Of a stretch of 64,000 bases of DNA, positions 11,025-21,350 are shown in pieces. The notes under the pieces were generated by a model. That model was not told where the DNA came from, searched no databases, and worked only from the letters and a program-made list of their open reading frames with translations. Origin of the DNA: Powellomyces hirtus (lineage: Eukaryota; Chytridiomycota; Chytridiomycetes; Spizellomycetales; Powellomycetaceae); contig JAHLKG010000025.1 of the NCBI GenBank assembly GCA_025526995.1, positions 124,001 to 188,000 on the forward strand. The letters run 5' to 3'. The position numbers were made by a program, and so were the translations under genes. Each line of letters opens with the position of its first letter. Positions within the stretch are counted from its first letter, which is position 1.

Positions 11025-13775
11025 ATGGCTGGCGACTCTGACATCCGAGTGTCCATTGAGAGGTTCACTGGGGAGAACTTTCACCTTTGGAAGTTGAAAA
11101 TGAAGATGCTGTTGATTGAGAAGGGACTTTGGGATGCCATTGACATCAAGGACGGCTCTGGAACTGCCAAGGCCACCAACACAGCATCAGACGACTGTAT
11201 ACGTTGAGATGAGAGAGCTCTGGCTCTGCTGATCATGTCTTTGAATGATGAGCAATTGATGCATGTTCATGAGGCCGAATCCGCCCTTGAAGCATGGGAA
11301 AAGCTGAGGGAGGTGCATGAGAAGAAGGGGGTTGCCAACAGACACTTCCTGAGACGTCGGTTCCTCACTGTGACAATGGACCCAACTGATTCCATGACCA
11401 TCCACATCAACAAGATCAAGAGGATGACCCAGGAACTTGCAGCCATCGGAGCTCCCGTTTCTGAGGAGGACCATGTGTTCTCCTTGCTCTCTTCCCTTCC
11501 AGAAGCCTTTGACACCCTTGTGATGACTCTGGAGTCGACCAGTGAGAAGCTGGACTTGGCTTTTGTGACATCCAGGCTGTTGCAGGAGGAAATGAGGCGT
11601 GCAGATGGAAAGAAGAACTCTGGAAAGGCAGCAAAAGCCTTCTTCACACAAGCTGACACCAAAGGGAATGCTCAGAAGACCAACAAGGCTGGGGGAAAGC
11701 CAGATTGGAAGAAGGAGGCAGTCTGTCACTACTGCAACAAGAAGGGCCACATCAAGAAGGAATGCCACAAGAGGGCAGCAGACGAGAAGAAGGGCCTAAA
11801 CCAGGCCAACTTGACTCAACAGACGCCTGGAGGCTTTGCTTTCACCACCATTGGAACTCAGATGCCATCCCTGACATCCAACACTTGGATTTTGGACTCA
11901 GGAGCCTCTCAGCACATGACTGGCCACAGAGAGCTGTTTGGGGACTATGAGAAGATGTCTCCTGTCGCCATTGAGATGGCAGACAATCACACATTGGAAG
12001 CTGTGGGGCATGGAACGCTTCACACATGGGTGATCAACACAGAGGGGAAGACAGTGCCCCTGCAAATCCAGAACTGCTGGCACGTCCCCAAGATGACCAA
12101 GAACCTCCTATCACTGGCTCGCCTTGCCAAAGCTGGAGCTTGTTTTGAAGTGGGACCACAGGCTGCTCGGATCATTGCAAAGGATGGGATGGCTTTCCTT
12201 GCCAAAGAGAACCAATTTGTCTACACATTCGAGACAACACATGGGCAGGCAAATGCTGGGATTGCCCACAATGTTGGAAGGGACACAACAAGTCAGGACT
12301 TGTCTCTATGGCATCAGAGACTCGGCCATTTGAACGTTGCAGACATTGGAAGGCTCACCAAGCTTGCCAAGGGCGTTCAAACTAGTGGGAGCTTGAGCAT
12401 TTGTGACACTTGTGCACTCAGCAAAGCAAGCAGAGCGCCATTCCCCAAGGCACAGGCCTCCAGAGCATCAGAGAAGCTGGGATTGATCCACACAGATGTC
12501 TGGGGACCAGTTGAACCACCCACAATCACTGGATATCGCTATTTCGTCACATTCATTGATGACAAGACAAGATATTTCCATGTTTGCCTTATGAAGACCA
12601 AGGGAGAAGTTGCTAGGCACTATCAGGAGCTGGAAGCAGCACTCGTCCCCCTACATGGAAAGCAGATCACAGCTGTCAGATCCGACCCAGGAGGCGAGTA
12701 CATGAGCAACTTGCTAAGGGACCACTTCAAGGAGAAGGGCACACAGCATCAGAGGAGTTCAGTAAATACTCCACAGCAAAATGGTGTTGCTGAACGAGCC
12801 AACCGTACCCTTGTGGAGATGGGGAGATGTTTGTTGAAGCAGTCAGGCTTGGACAAGCGTTTCTGGGGAGAAGCAATCATGACAGCAGTCTATCTGAGGA
12901 ACAGATCTCCCACTGTTGCATGCCCCAAGACGCCTTATGAGATGTTCCATGGTATCCCACCATCTCTGGGACATTTGAGGACGTTTGGATGCATTGCCTA
13001 TGCCTACATTCAACCCAACAAGCGCCAGAAGCTGGATGATGCTGCCGTCAAGTGCATCATGCTGGGGTATAGCTCCCACAGCAAGGAATACCGGCTTATG
13101 GACATACAGACTAAGAAGATCCTGTTCTCCAGAAGTGTCAAATTCGATGAGAAGAGCTTCATTCCATCCCTCCAGTCTGCTCAGACGCCCCAAGTGCCTG
13201 CTGAGAGCCTGGAAGTGGGAATTGGGCCTGAAATGAAGCTGCAGGATGTCAGTGACGAGCTGCAGGATGTCAGTGACAACTCTGAGGACACAGCCATGTC
13301 AGAGGGAGAGGAGAACATGAGGGAACGGACCCCTGAGCCGTCCTCTGACTATGAGAGTGCTGCAGAGCCTTCTCCAACCCCCAAAAGACTCAGGAAGCCG
13401 CCAGGAGAGTGGTGGAAGGCTTCAAGCAACGCTGCAAACGTTGCTGCAGTTGCCTATGCTGTCTTCTTTGTCTCAAACAAGCCCACAAGCTACAAGGGGA
13501 GCCAGACCATGCCAGATGCTTCACAATGGTGTCAGGCTGCTCAGGAAGAGATGGATGCTCTTGCCAAGAATGGGACATGGCAACTTGTGGATCTGCCTAC
13601 GGGCAGAAAAGCTATTGGATGCAAGTGGGTCTTCAAACGAAAGCTGAAGGACACAGGAGAGCTTGACAGATACAAGGCAAGACTTGTTGCCAAGGGATTC
13701 TCTCAGAGAGAGGGATTGGACTATCAGGAGACGTTTGCTCCTGTTGCCAAGTTTGGTCCCATGAGACTGCTGTTC
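11025..13775 (+). pseudogene. gag-pol: gag-pol, early stop and truncated in RT
   Basis: Almost a duplicate of 6361-9111: ATG at 11025, the same codon-61 TGA at 11205-11207, an open 848-residue frame from 11235, two ELQDVSD units, and an end at TGTTC (13771-13775) against a reversed LTR. Visible protein differences from the previous copy are very few (for example His to Arg early in Gag, Glu to Gly before the RT). Gag, protease and integrase motifs are kept; RT core and RNase H are missing. Confidence 0.92.
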
Positions 13776-14275
13776 TGTTGAGACGTCTTGACATCTACAA
13801 ACAGGAACTCAGCATACCAGATAGGTTGCTAGGTTGTTGTCAAGACTTGCAGAGGGTCTGAAGGTGCTTCCCAAGGTAGGGAAGGTCGCCTGTGGTGTTT
13901 GGCAGAGTGTACTAGACAAGCAGAGTGTGTTGGACTGTTATTATATTGGTTGGGGATGCCCAGAGGGAGTCCTTTTATAACAATTTGGATCATAGTACAT
14001 GTTTAGTGACAGTCTAACTGTGCCCTAGCTTGGCCAAGATGGCCCTGGCCTGGCCTAGTATTGTTCCCAATCACAGGGTGTCTTTTTGCCTTTTCTTGGC
14101 GCTTATATCAGCGCTCCAGACATGTTCTAGGCCTTCCCAGGCCCTCTCCAGCTATTCTGGATCGTTCTAGACCACTCTGGATCATTCCAGACCATTCTAG
14201 ACACAAGTGGATGTCCTCCCACATGTCCTGTGTGCTCTAAGTCCTCCCTGAGGCGCCCACAGTTAGATTCCAACA
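13776..14275 (-). repeat. LTR, minus orientation
   Basis: A full 500-bp reversed LTR, third of the set at 4447, 9112 and 13776. It faces the gag-pol module on its left. Confidence 0.93.
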
Positions 14276-14282
14276 CTCCCTC

Positions 14283-14909
14283 TCACGAAACATGTTTTGT
14301 GATCCCAGAGGCGTCCCTCAGTTTCAAGAACTGATCCCTAGCCAGTGGTTTTGTCAGGATGTCTGCAACCATGTCCTGAGTCGAGAGATACTCTAATGCA
14401 ATCTCCAAGCGTCCTAGTGCTTCTCTGATAAAGTGGTACCTCACTTCAATGTGTTTGGTGCTGGCATGCAGTGTCGAGTTCTTAGCAAGAGCAATGGCAC
14501 CCTGGTTGTCCTCAAAGAGCATTGTGGGTTCATCCTGCTTGGATCCAAGCTCCCCTCCAAGCAGACGGAGCCAAACAGCTTCCTTGGTGCACTGGACTAG
14601 TGCCATGTACTCTGCTTCCGTGCTTGAAAGAGCTACAGTGGTCTGCCGCTTCGATTGCCAGGTGATAGGCCCATTGAACATGAAGATGAATCCAGTGGTT
14701 GATCTCCTTGTGTCCAAATATCCAGCATAGTCGGAATCCGAGTATCCAACCAGCTTTCTAGGTTCAGAGGCATTCTCTTTGCCTCCCAGAAGGATTCCAA
14801 GTTTGCTTGTGCCCTTCAGGTATCTGATGATCCGCTTGGCAGCACTCCAATGCTCCTTTCCAGGCTTTGCAAGGTACTTGGACACGATTCCAACTGCAGC
14901 AGCAAAGTC
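14283..14909 (-). pseudogene. pol: pol 3' fragment: RNase H domain, open but truncated
   Basis: Third tandem copy of the minus RNase H piece, open from 14909 to the stop at 14283, with the same truncation point and the same joint to a plus LTR. Confidence 0.9.
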
Positions 14910-15410
14910 TGTTGGAATCTACCTGTGGGCGCCTCTGGGAGGACTTAGAGCACACGGGACATGTGGAGAGGACATCCACTTGTGTCTAGAATGGTCTGGA
15001 ATGGTCCAGAATGGTCTAGGACGATCCAGAATAGCTGGAGAGGGCCTGGGAAGGCCTAGAACACGTCTGGAGCGCTGATAGAAGCGCCAAGAAAAGGCAA
15101 AAAGACACCCTGTGATTGGGAACAATACTAGGCCAGGCCAGGGCCGTCTTGGCCAAGCTAGGGCACAGTTAGATTGTCACTACACATGTACTATGATCCA
15201 AATTGTTATAAAAGGACGCCCTCTGGGCATCCCCAACCAATATAATAACAGTCCAACACACTCTACTTGTCTAGTACACTCTGCCAAACACCACAGGCGA
15301 CCTTCCCTACCTTGGGAAGCACCTTCAGACCCTCTGCAAGTCTTGACAACAACCTAGCAACCTATCTGGTATGCTGAGTTCCTGTTTGTAGATGTCAAGA
15401 CGTCTCAACA
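14910..15410 (+). repeat. LTR, plus orientation (5' LTR)
   Basis: A full 501-bp LTR, 4664 bp after the copy at 10246. It is the 5' LTR of the plus element interrupted at 18413. Confidence 0.93.
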
Positions 15411-15689
15411 GGTTATGAGCCCTGACACAGCTGTCTGAACATTACTGACTCCACCTCTATCCCTATCTGGGAAACACGTCACTGTGCCTATCGCTGGTAC
15501 TGCTGAGGACTTGGAGAACTGTTTGAGCACTCAAGAAGCCTAGATAGCAGGCATAGGACACCTGCGTCTGACCATCGAACGAGCTATTGTCTGGACTGGA
15601 CTGGACTGGAGTGGATTTTCTGGAGCAGGTTCTGACCACTTGCGGTTGAACACCGGGACTATCCCATTTCGCCACACTCTTTGCACAAG
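15411..15689 (+). other. Primer binding site and untranslated leader
   Basis: Primer site at 15411-15430 and a 279-bp leader. It shares small variants with the 10747 leader (for example TATCGCTGG), so this end was copied with the tandem unit. Confidence 0.85.
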
Positions 15690-18419
15690 ATGGCTGGCGA
15701 CTCTGACATCCGAGTGTCCATTGAGAGGTTCACTGGGGAGAACTTTCACCTTTGGAAGTTGAAAATGAAGATGCTGTTGATTGAGAAGGGACTTTGGGAT
15801 GCCATTGACATCAAGGACGGCTCTGGAACTGCCAAGGCCACCAACACAGCATCAGACGACTGGATACGTCGAGATGAGAGAGCTCTGGCTCTGCTGATCA
15901 TGTCTTTGAGTGATGAGCAATTGATGCGTGTTCATGAGGCCGAATCCGCCCTTGAAGCATGGGAAACGCTGAGGGAGGTGCATGAGAAGAAGGGGGTTGC
16001 CAACAGACACTTCCTGAGACGTCGGTTCCTCACTGTGACAATGGACCCAACTGATTCCATGACCATCCACATCAACAAGATCAAGAGGATGACCCAGGAA
16101 CTTGCTGCCATTGGAGCTCCCATTTCTGAGGAGGACCATGTGTTCTCCTTGCTCTCTTCCCTTCCTGAAGCCTTTGACACCCTTGTGATGACTCTGGAGT
16201 CGACCAGTGAGAAGCTGGACTTGGCTTTTGTGACATCCAGGCTGTTGCAGGAGGAAATGAGGCGTGCAGATGGAAAGAAGAACTCTGGAAAGGCAGCAAA
16301 AGCCTTCTTCACACAAGCTGACACCAAAGGGAATGCTCAGAAGACCAACAAGGCTGGGGGAAAGCCAGATTGGAAGAAGGAGGCAGTCTGTCACTACTGC
16401 AACAAGAAGGGCCACATCAAGAAGGAATGCCACAAGAGGGCAGCAGACGAGAAGAAGGGCCTAAACCAGGCCAACTCGACTCAACAGACGCCTGGAGGCT
16501 TTGCTTTCACCACCATTGGAACTCAGATGCCATCCCTGACATCCAACACTTGGATTTTGGACTCAGGAGCCTCTCAGCACATGACTGGCCGCAGAGAGCT
16601 GTTTGGGGACTATGAGAAGATGTCTCCTGTCGCCATTGAGATGGCAGACAATCACACATTGGAAGCTGTGGGGCATGGAACGCTTCACACATGGGTGATC
16701 AACACAGAGGGGAAGACAGTGCCCCTGCAAATCCAGAACTGCTGGCACGTCCCCAAGATGACCAAGAACCTCCTATCACTGGCTCGCCTTGCCAAAGCTG
16801 GAGCTTGTTTTGAAGTGGGACCACAGGCTGCTCGGATCATTGCAAAGGATGGGATGGCTTTCCTTGCCAAAGAGAACCAATTTGTCTACACATTCGAGAC
16901 AACACATGGGCAGGCAAATGCTGGGATTGCCCACAATGTTGGAAGGGACACAACAAGTCAGGACTTGTCTCTATGGCATCAGAGACTCGGCCATTTGAAC
17001 GTTGCAGACATTGGAAGGCTCACCAAGCTTGCCAAGGGCGTTCAAACTAGTGGGAGCTTGAGCATTTGTGACACTTGTGCACTCAGCAAAGCAAGCAGAG
17101 CGCCATTCCCCAAGGCACAGGCCTCCAGAGCATCAGAGAAGCTGGGATTGATCCACACAGATGTCTGGGGACCAGTTGAACCACCCACAATCACTGGATA
17201 TCGCTATTTCGTCACATTCATTGATGACAAGACAAGATATTTCCATGTTTGCTTTATGAAGACCAAGGGAGAACTTGCTAGGCACTATCAGGAGCTGGAA
17301 GCAGCACTCGTCCCCCTACATGGAAAGCAGATCACAGCTGTCAGATCCGACCCAGGAGGCGAGTACATGAGCAACTTGCTAAGGGACCACTTCAAGGAGA
17401 AGGGCACACAGCATCAGAGGAGTTCAGTAAATACTCCACAGCAAAATGGTGTTGCTGAACGAGCCAACCGTACCCTTGTGGAGATGGGGAGATGTTTGTT
17501 GAAGCAGTCAGGCTTGGACAAGCGTTTCTGGGGAGAAGCAATCATGACAGCAGTCTATCTGAGGAACAGATCTCCCACTGTTGCATGCCCCAAGACGCCT
17601 TATGAGATGTTCCATGGTATCCCACCATCTCTGGGACATTTGAGGACGTTTGGATGCATTGCCTATGTTCAACCCAACAAGCGCCAGAAGCTGGATGATG
17701 CTGCCGTCAAGTGCATCATGCTGGGGTATAGCTCCCACAGCAAGGAATACCGGCTTATGGACATACGGACTAAGAAGATCCTGTTCTCCAGAAGTGTCAA
17801 ATTCGATGAGAAGAGCTTCATTCCATCCCTCCAGTCTGCTCAGACGCCCCAAGTGCCTGTTGAGAGCCTGGAAGTGGGAATTGGGCCTGAAATGAAGCTG
17901 CAGGATGTCAGTGACGACTCTGAGGACACAGCCATGTCAGAGGGAGAGGAGAACATGAGGGAACGGACCCCTGAGCCGTCCTCTGACTATGAGAGTGCTG
18001 CAGAGCCTTCTCCAACCCCCAACAGACTCAGGAAGCCGCCAGGAGAGTGGTGGAAGGCTTCAAGCAACGCTGCAAACGTTGCTGCAGTTGCCTATGCTGT
18101 CTCCTTTGTCTCAAACAAGCCCACAAGCTACAAGGAGAGCCAGACCATGCCAGATGCTTCACAATGGCGTCAGGCTGCTCAGGAAGAGATGGATGCTCTT
18201 GCCAAGAATGGGACATGGCAACTTGTGGATCTGCCTACGGGCAGAAAAGCTATTGGATGCAAGTGGGTCTTCAAACGTAAGCTGAAGGACACAGGAGAGC
18301 TTGACAGATACAAGGCAAGACTTGTTGCCAAGGGATTCTCTCAGAGAGAGGGATTGGACTATCAGGAGACGTTTGCTCCTGTTGCCAAGTTTGGTCCCAT
18401 GAGACTGCTGTTCTGTTGA
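15690..18419 (+). CDS. gag-pol: Truncated Gag-protease-integrase polyprotein (open frame)
   Basis: The ATG at 15690 (ACAAGATGG) opens a 909-codon frame without internal stops, the only truncated module in the window with an unbroken frame. It covers the Gag domain, zinc knuckle, DSGA protease, integrase zinc site and D,D35E core, and RT up to about residue 908. It then reads one Cys codon into the reversed LTR and stops at 18417-18419. The RT catalytic aspartates and RNase H are missing, so the product could assemble, cut or integrate but not copy RNA. The linker has only one ELQDVSD unit, and six bases are lost after GCATTGCCTATG (two residues). Gag from about 15860 to 16170 carries variants of the 48347 and 43129 copies while its ends match 11025, so it is a mosaic. 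Whether it is expressed is unknown. Confidence 0.8.
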   Translation: MAGDSDIRVSIERFTGENFHLWKLKMKMLLIEKGLWDAIDIKDGSGTAKATNTASDDWIRRDERALALLIMSLSDEQLMRVHEAESALEAWETLREVHEKKGVANRHFLRRRFLTVTMDPTDSMTIHINKIKRMTQELAAIGAPISEEDHVFSLLSSLPEAFDTLVMTLESTSEKLDLAFVTSRLLQEEMRRADGKKNSGKAAKAFFTQADTKGNAQKTNKAGGKPDWKKEAVCHYCNKKGHIKKECHKRAADEKKGLNQANSTQQTPGGFAFTTIGTQMPSLTSNTWILDSGASQHMTGRRELFGDYEKMSPVAIEMADNHTLEAVGHGTLHTWVINTEGKTVPLQIQNCWHVPKMTKNLLSLARLAKAGACFEVGPQAARIIAKDGMAFLAKENQFVYTFETTHGQANAGIAHNVGRDTTSQDLSLWHQRLGHLNVADIGRLTKLAKGVQTSGSLSICDTCALSKASRAPFPKAQASRASEKLGLIHTDVWGPVEPPTITGYRYFVTFIDDKTRYFHVCFMKTKGELARHYQELEAALVPLHGKQITAVRSDPGGEYMSNLLRDHFKEKGTQHQRSSVNTPQQNGVAERANRTLVEMGRCLLKQSGLDKRFWGEAIMTAVYLRNRSPTVACPKTPYEMFHGIPPSLGHLRTFGCIAYVQPNKRQKLDDAAVKCIMLGYSSHSKEYRLMDIRTKKILFSRSVKFDEKSFIPSLQSAQTPQVPVESLEVGIGPEMKLQDVSDDSEDTAMSEGEENMRERTPEPSSDYESAAEPSPTPNRLRKPPGEWWKASSNAANVAAVAYAVSFVSNKPTSYKESQTMPDASQWRQAAQEEMDALAKNGTWQLVDLPTGRKAIGCKWVFKRKLKDTGELDRYKARLVAKGFSQREGLDYQETFAPVAKFGPMRLLFC

Positions 18420-18913
18420 GACGTCTTGACATCTACAAACAGGAACTCAGCATACCAGATAGGTTGCTAGGTTGTTGTCAAGACTTGCAGAGGGTCTGAA
18501 GGTGCTTCCCAAGGTAGGGAAGGTCGCCTGTGGTGTTTGGCAGAGTGTACTAGACAAGTAGAGTGTGTTGGACTGTTATTATATTGGTTGGGGATGCCCA
18601 GAGGGCGTCCTTTTATAACAATTTGGATCATAGTACATGTGTAGTGACAATCTAACTGTGCCCTAGCTTGGCCAAGACGGCCCTGGCCTGGCCTAGTATT
18701 GTTCCCAATCACAGGGTGTCTTTTTGCCTTTTCTTGGCGCTTCTATCAGCGCCCCAGACGTGTTCTAGGCCTTCCCAGGCCCTCTCCAGCTATTCTGGAT
18801 CGTTCTAGACCATTCTGGACCATTCCAGACCATTCTAGACACAAGTGGATGTCCTCCCACAGGTCCCGTGTGCTCTAAGTCCTCCCAGAGGTGCCCACAG
18901 GTACATTCCAACA
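18414..18913 (-). repeat. LTR, minus; outer 3' LTR of the array
   Basis: A full 500-bp reversed LTR. Its left flank is TGTTC of the plus element; its right flank is the reversed purine tract of the pol fragment at 18921. Confidence 0.93.
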
Positions 18914-18920
18914 CTCCCAC

Positions 18921-20842
18921 TCACAAAACATGTTTTGTGATCCCACAGGCGTCCCTCAGTTTCAAGAACTGATCCCTAGCCAGTGGTTTTGTCAAGATGT
19001 CTGCAACCATGTCCTGAGTCGAGAGATACTCTAATGCAATCTCCAAGCGTCCTAGTGCTTCTCTGATAAAGTGGTACCTCACTTCAATGTGTTTGGTGCT
19101 GGCATGCAATGTCAGGTTCTTAGCAAGAGCAATGGCACCCTGGTTGTCCTCAAAGAGCATTGTGGGTCCATCCTGCTTGAATCCGAGCTCCCCTGCAAGC
19201 AGACGAAGCCAAACAGCTTCCTTGGTGCACTGGGCTAGTGCCATGTACTCTGCTTCCGTGCTTGAAAGAGCTACAGTGGTCTGCCGCTTGGATTGCCAGG
19301 TGATAGGCCCGTTGAACATGAAGATGAATCCAGTGGTTGATCTCCTTGTGTCCAAACATCCAGCATAGTCGGAATCCGAGTATCCAACCAGCTTCCTAGG
19401 CTCAGAGACATTCTCTTTGCCTCCCAGAAGGATTCCAAGTTCGCTTGTGCCCTTCAGGTATCTGATGATCCGCTTGGCAGCACTCCAATGCTCCTTTCCA
19501 GGCTTTGCAAGGTACTTGGACACAATTCCAACTGCAGCAGCAATGTCAGGGCGTGTTCCTAGCATGGCATAGATCAAACTGCCCACTGCATTCCTGTATG
19601 GCACAGAGCTCATCTCCAGCTCATCCGTCTCATTCTGAGGTGCCATGTTGTCTCTGAGGTGCAGTCGATGTTCCATAGGCGTGGCATGAACCTTGGCATC
19701 TCCCATGTTGAATTTCGAAACGACCTCTTCAACATACTTCTTCTGAGACAACCAGATGGTGCGGGTGCTTCTGCTCCGTCTGATGTGAATCCCAAGGAAG
19801 TAATTCAGCTCTCCAAGGTCTGTCATCTCAAAAGCTCGCCTCAGCTCCTTCTTGACATCCCCCAGCTGTTCCTTGCTTGATGAGGCCACAATGAGGTCGT
19901 CCACATAGATCAGAATGTACTCTGTTGTCCCATTCTGACTCCTGTAGTACATGCAAGGCTCTGCAGTCGACTGCACAAAGCCCATAGACTTCAGTTTGTG
20001 GTCTATCTTGTGGTTGAAGCGCCTTGCTGATTGCTTGAGGCCGTAGAGGGGTCTCCCAAGCTTGCAGACCCGTCCTGGATGCTTGGAATCCTCAAAGCCC
20101 TCCGGTTGGCGCATGTAGATCACATAGTCCAGATCCCCTTGCAAGAATGCTGTCTTCACGTCCATCTGATGTGCCTCCAAGTCATCTGTGGCAATGATGG
20201 AGAACAGCAGTCTCATGGGACCAAACTTGGCAACAGGAGCAAACGTCTCCTGATAGTCCAATCCCTCTCTCTGAGAAAATCCCTTGGCAACAAGTCTTGC
20301 CTTGTATCTGTCAAGCTCTCTTGTGTCCTTCAGCTTTCGTTTGAAGACCCACTTGCATCCAATAGCTTTTCTGCCCCTTGGCAGGTCCACAAGTTGCCAT
20401 GTCCCATTCTTGGCAAGAGCATCCATCTCTTCCTGAGCAGCCTGACGCCATTGTGAAGCATCTGGCATGGTCTGGCTCTCCTTGTAGCTTGTGGGCTCGT
20501 TTGAGACAAAGGAGACAGCATAGGCAACTGCAGCAACGTTTGCAGCGTTGCTTGAAGCCTTCCACCACTCTCCTGGCGGCTTCCTGAGTCTTTTGGGGGT
20601 TGGAGAAGGCTCTGCAGCACTCTCATAGTCAGAGGACGGCTCAGGGGTCCGTTCCCTCATGTTCTCCTCTCCCTCTGACATGGCTGTGTCCTCAGAGTCG
20701 TCACTGACATCCTGCAGCTTCATTTCAGGCCCAATTCCCACTTCCAGGCTCTCAGCAGGCACTTGGGGCGTCTGAGCAGACTGGAGGGATGGAATGAAGC
20801 TCTTCTCATCGAATTTGACACTTCTGGAGAACAGGATCTTCT
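18921..20842 (-). pseudogene. gag-pol: pol fragment: linker, RT and RNase H (split by insertion)
   Basis: This is the 3' part of array element 1. The frame is open from the insertion joint at 20842 (in the AAGAAGATC codons of the integrase-RT linker) to the stop at 18921-18923. It contains RT with the MDVKTAF and YVDD aspartates and RNase H with all three acidic motifs. The linker has one ELQDVSD unit. The 5' part of the same gene lies at 26184-28267, across the nested intact element. CTTCT occurs at 20838-20842 and again at 26184-26188. The last residue is Leu where other copies have Ser. Confidence 0.9.
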
Positions 20843-21343
20843 TGTTGAGACGTCTTGACATCTACAAACAGGAACTCAGCATACCAGATAGGTTGCTAGG
20901 TTGTTGTCAAGACTTGCAGAGGGTCTGAAGGTGCTTCCCAAGGTAGGGAAGGTCGCCTGTAGTGTTTGGCAGAGTGTACTAGACAAGTAGAGTGTATTGG
21001 ACTGTTTTTTATATTGGTTGGGGATGCCCAGAGGGCGTCCTTTAATAACAATTTGGATCATAGTACATGTGTAGTGACAATCTAACTGTGCCCTAGCTTG
21101 GCCAAGACGGCCCTGGCCTGGCGTAGTATTGTTCCCAATCGCAGGGTGTCTTTTTGCCTTTTCTTGGCGTTTCTATCAGCGCTCCAGACGTGTTCTAGGC
21201 CTTCCCAGGCCCTCTCCAGCTATTCTGGATCGTTCTAGACCATTCTGGACCATTCCAGACCATTCTAGACACAAGTGGATGTCCTCCCACATGTCCTGTG
21301 TGCTCTAAGTCCTCCCAGAGGCGCCCACAGGTAGATTCCAACA
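20843..21343 (-). repeat. 3' LTR of intact minus element
   Basis: 501 bp from TGTTGAGACG to ATTCCAACA, adjoining the reversed purine tract CTCCCACTC on its right. The TATA box reads TATTAAA on the minus strand. Confidence 0.95.
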
Positions 21344-21350
21344 CTCCCAC

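Larger units (their letters stand above)
4447..18413. repeat. Tandem repeat, period about 4.66 kb, three units
   Basis: The units are 4447-9111 (4665 bp), 9112-13775 (4664 bp) and 13776-18413 (4638 bp). Each is [minus LTR - minus RNase H piece - plus LTR - leader - truncated gag-integrase]. All joints are the same to the base, so the units were multiplied as a block and not made by repeated insertions. The third is shorter mainly through a lost 21-bp linker unit and a 6-bp deletion. The module at 701-4446 is a fourth, partial unit with an LTR doublet. Confidence 0.9.

Noticed and set aside
4447..18413. CRISPR-like or satellite array
   Set aside because: The repeat unit is 4.66 kb and made of retrotransposon parts; there are no short spaced repeats or cas genes.
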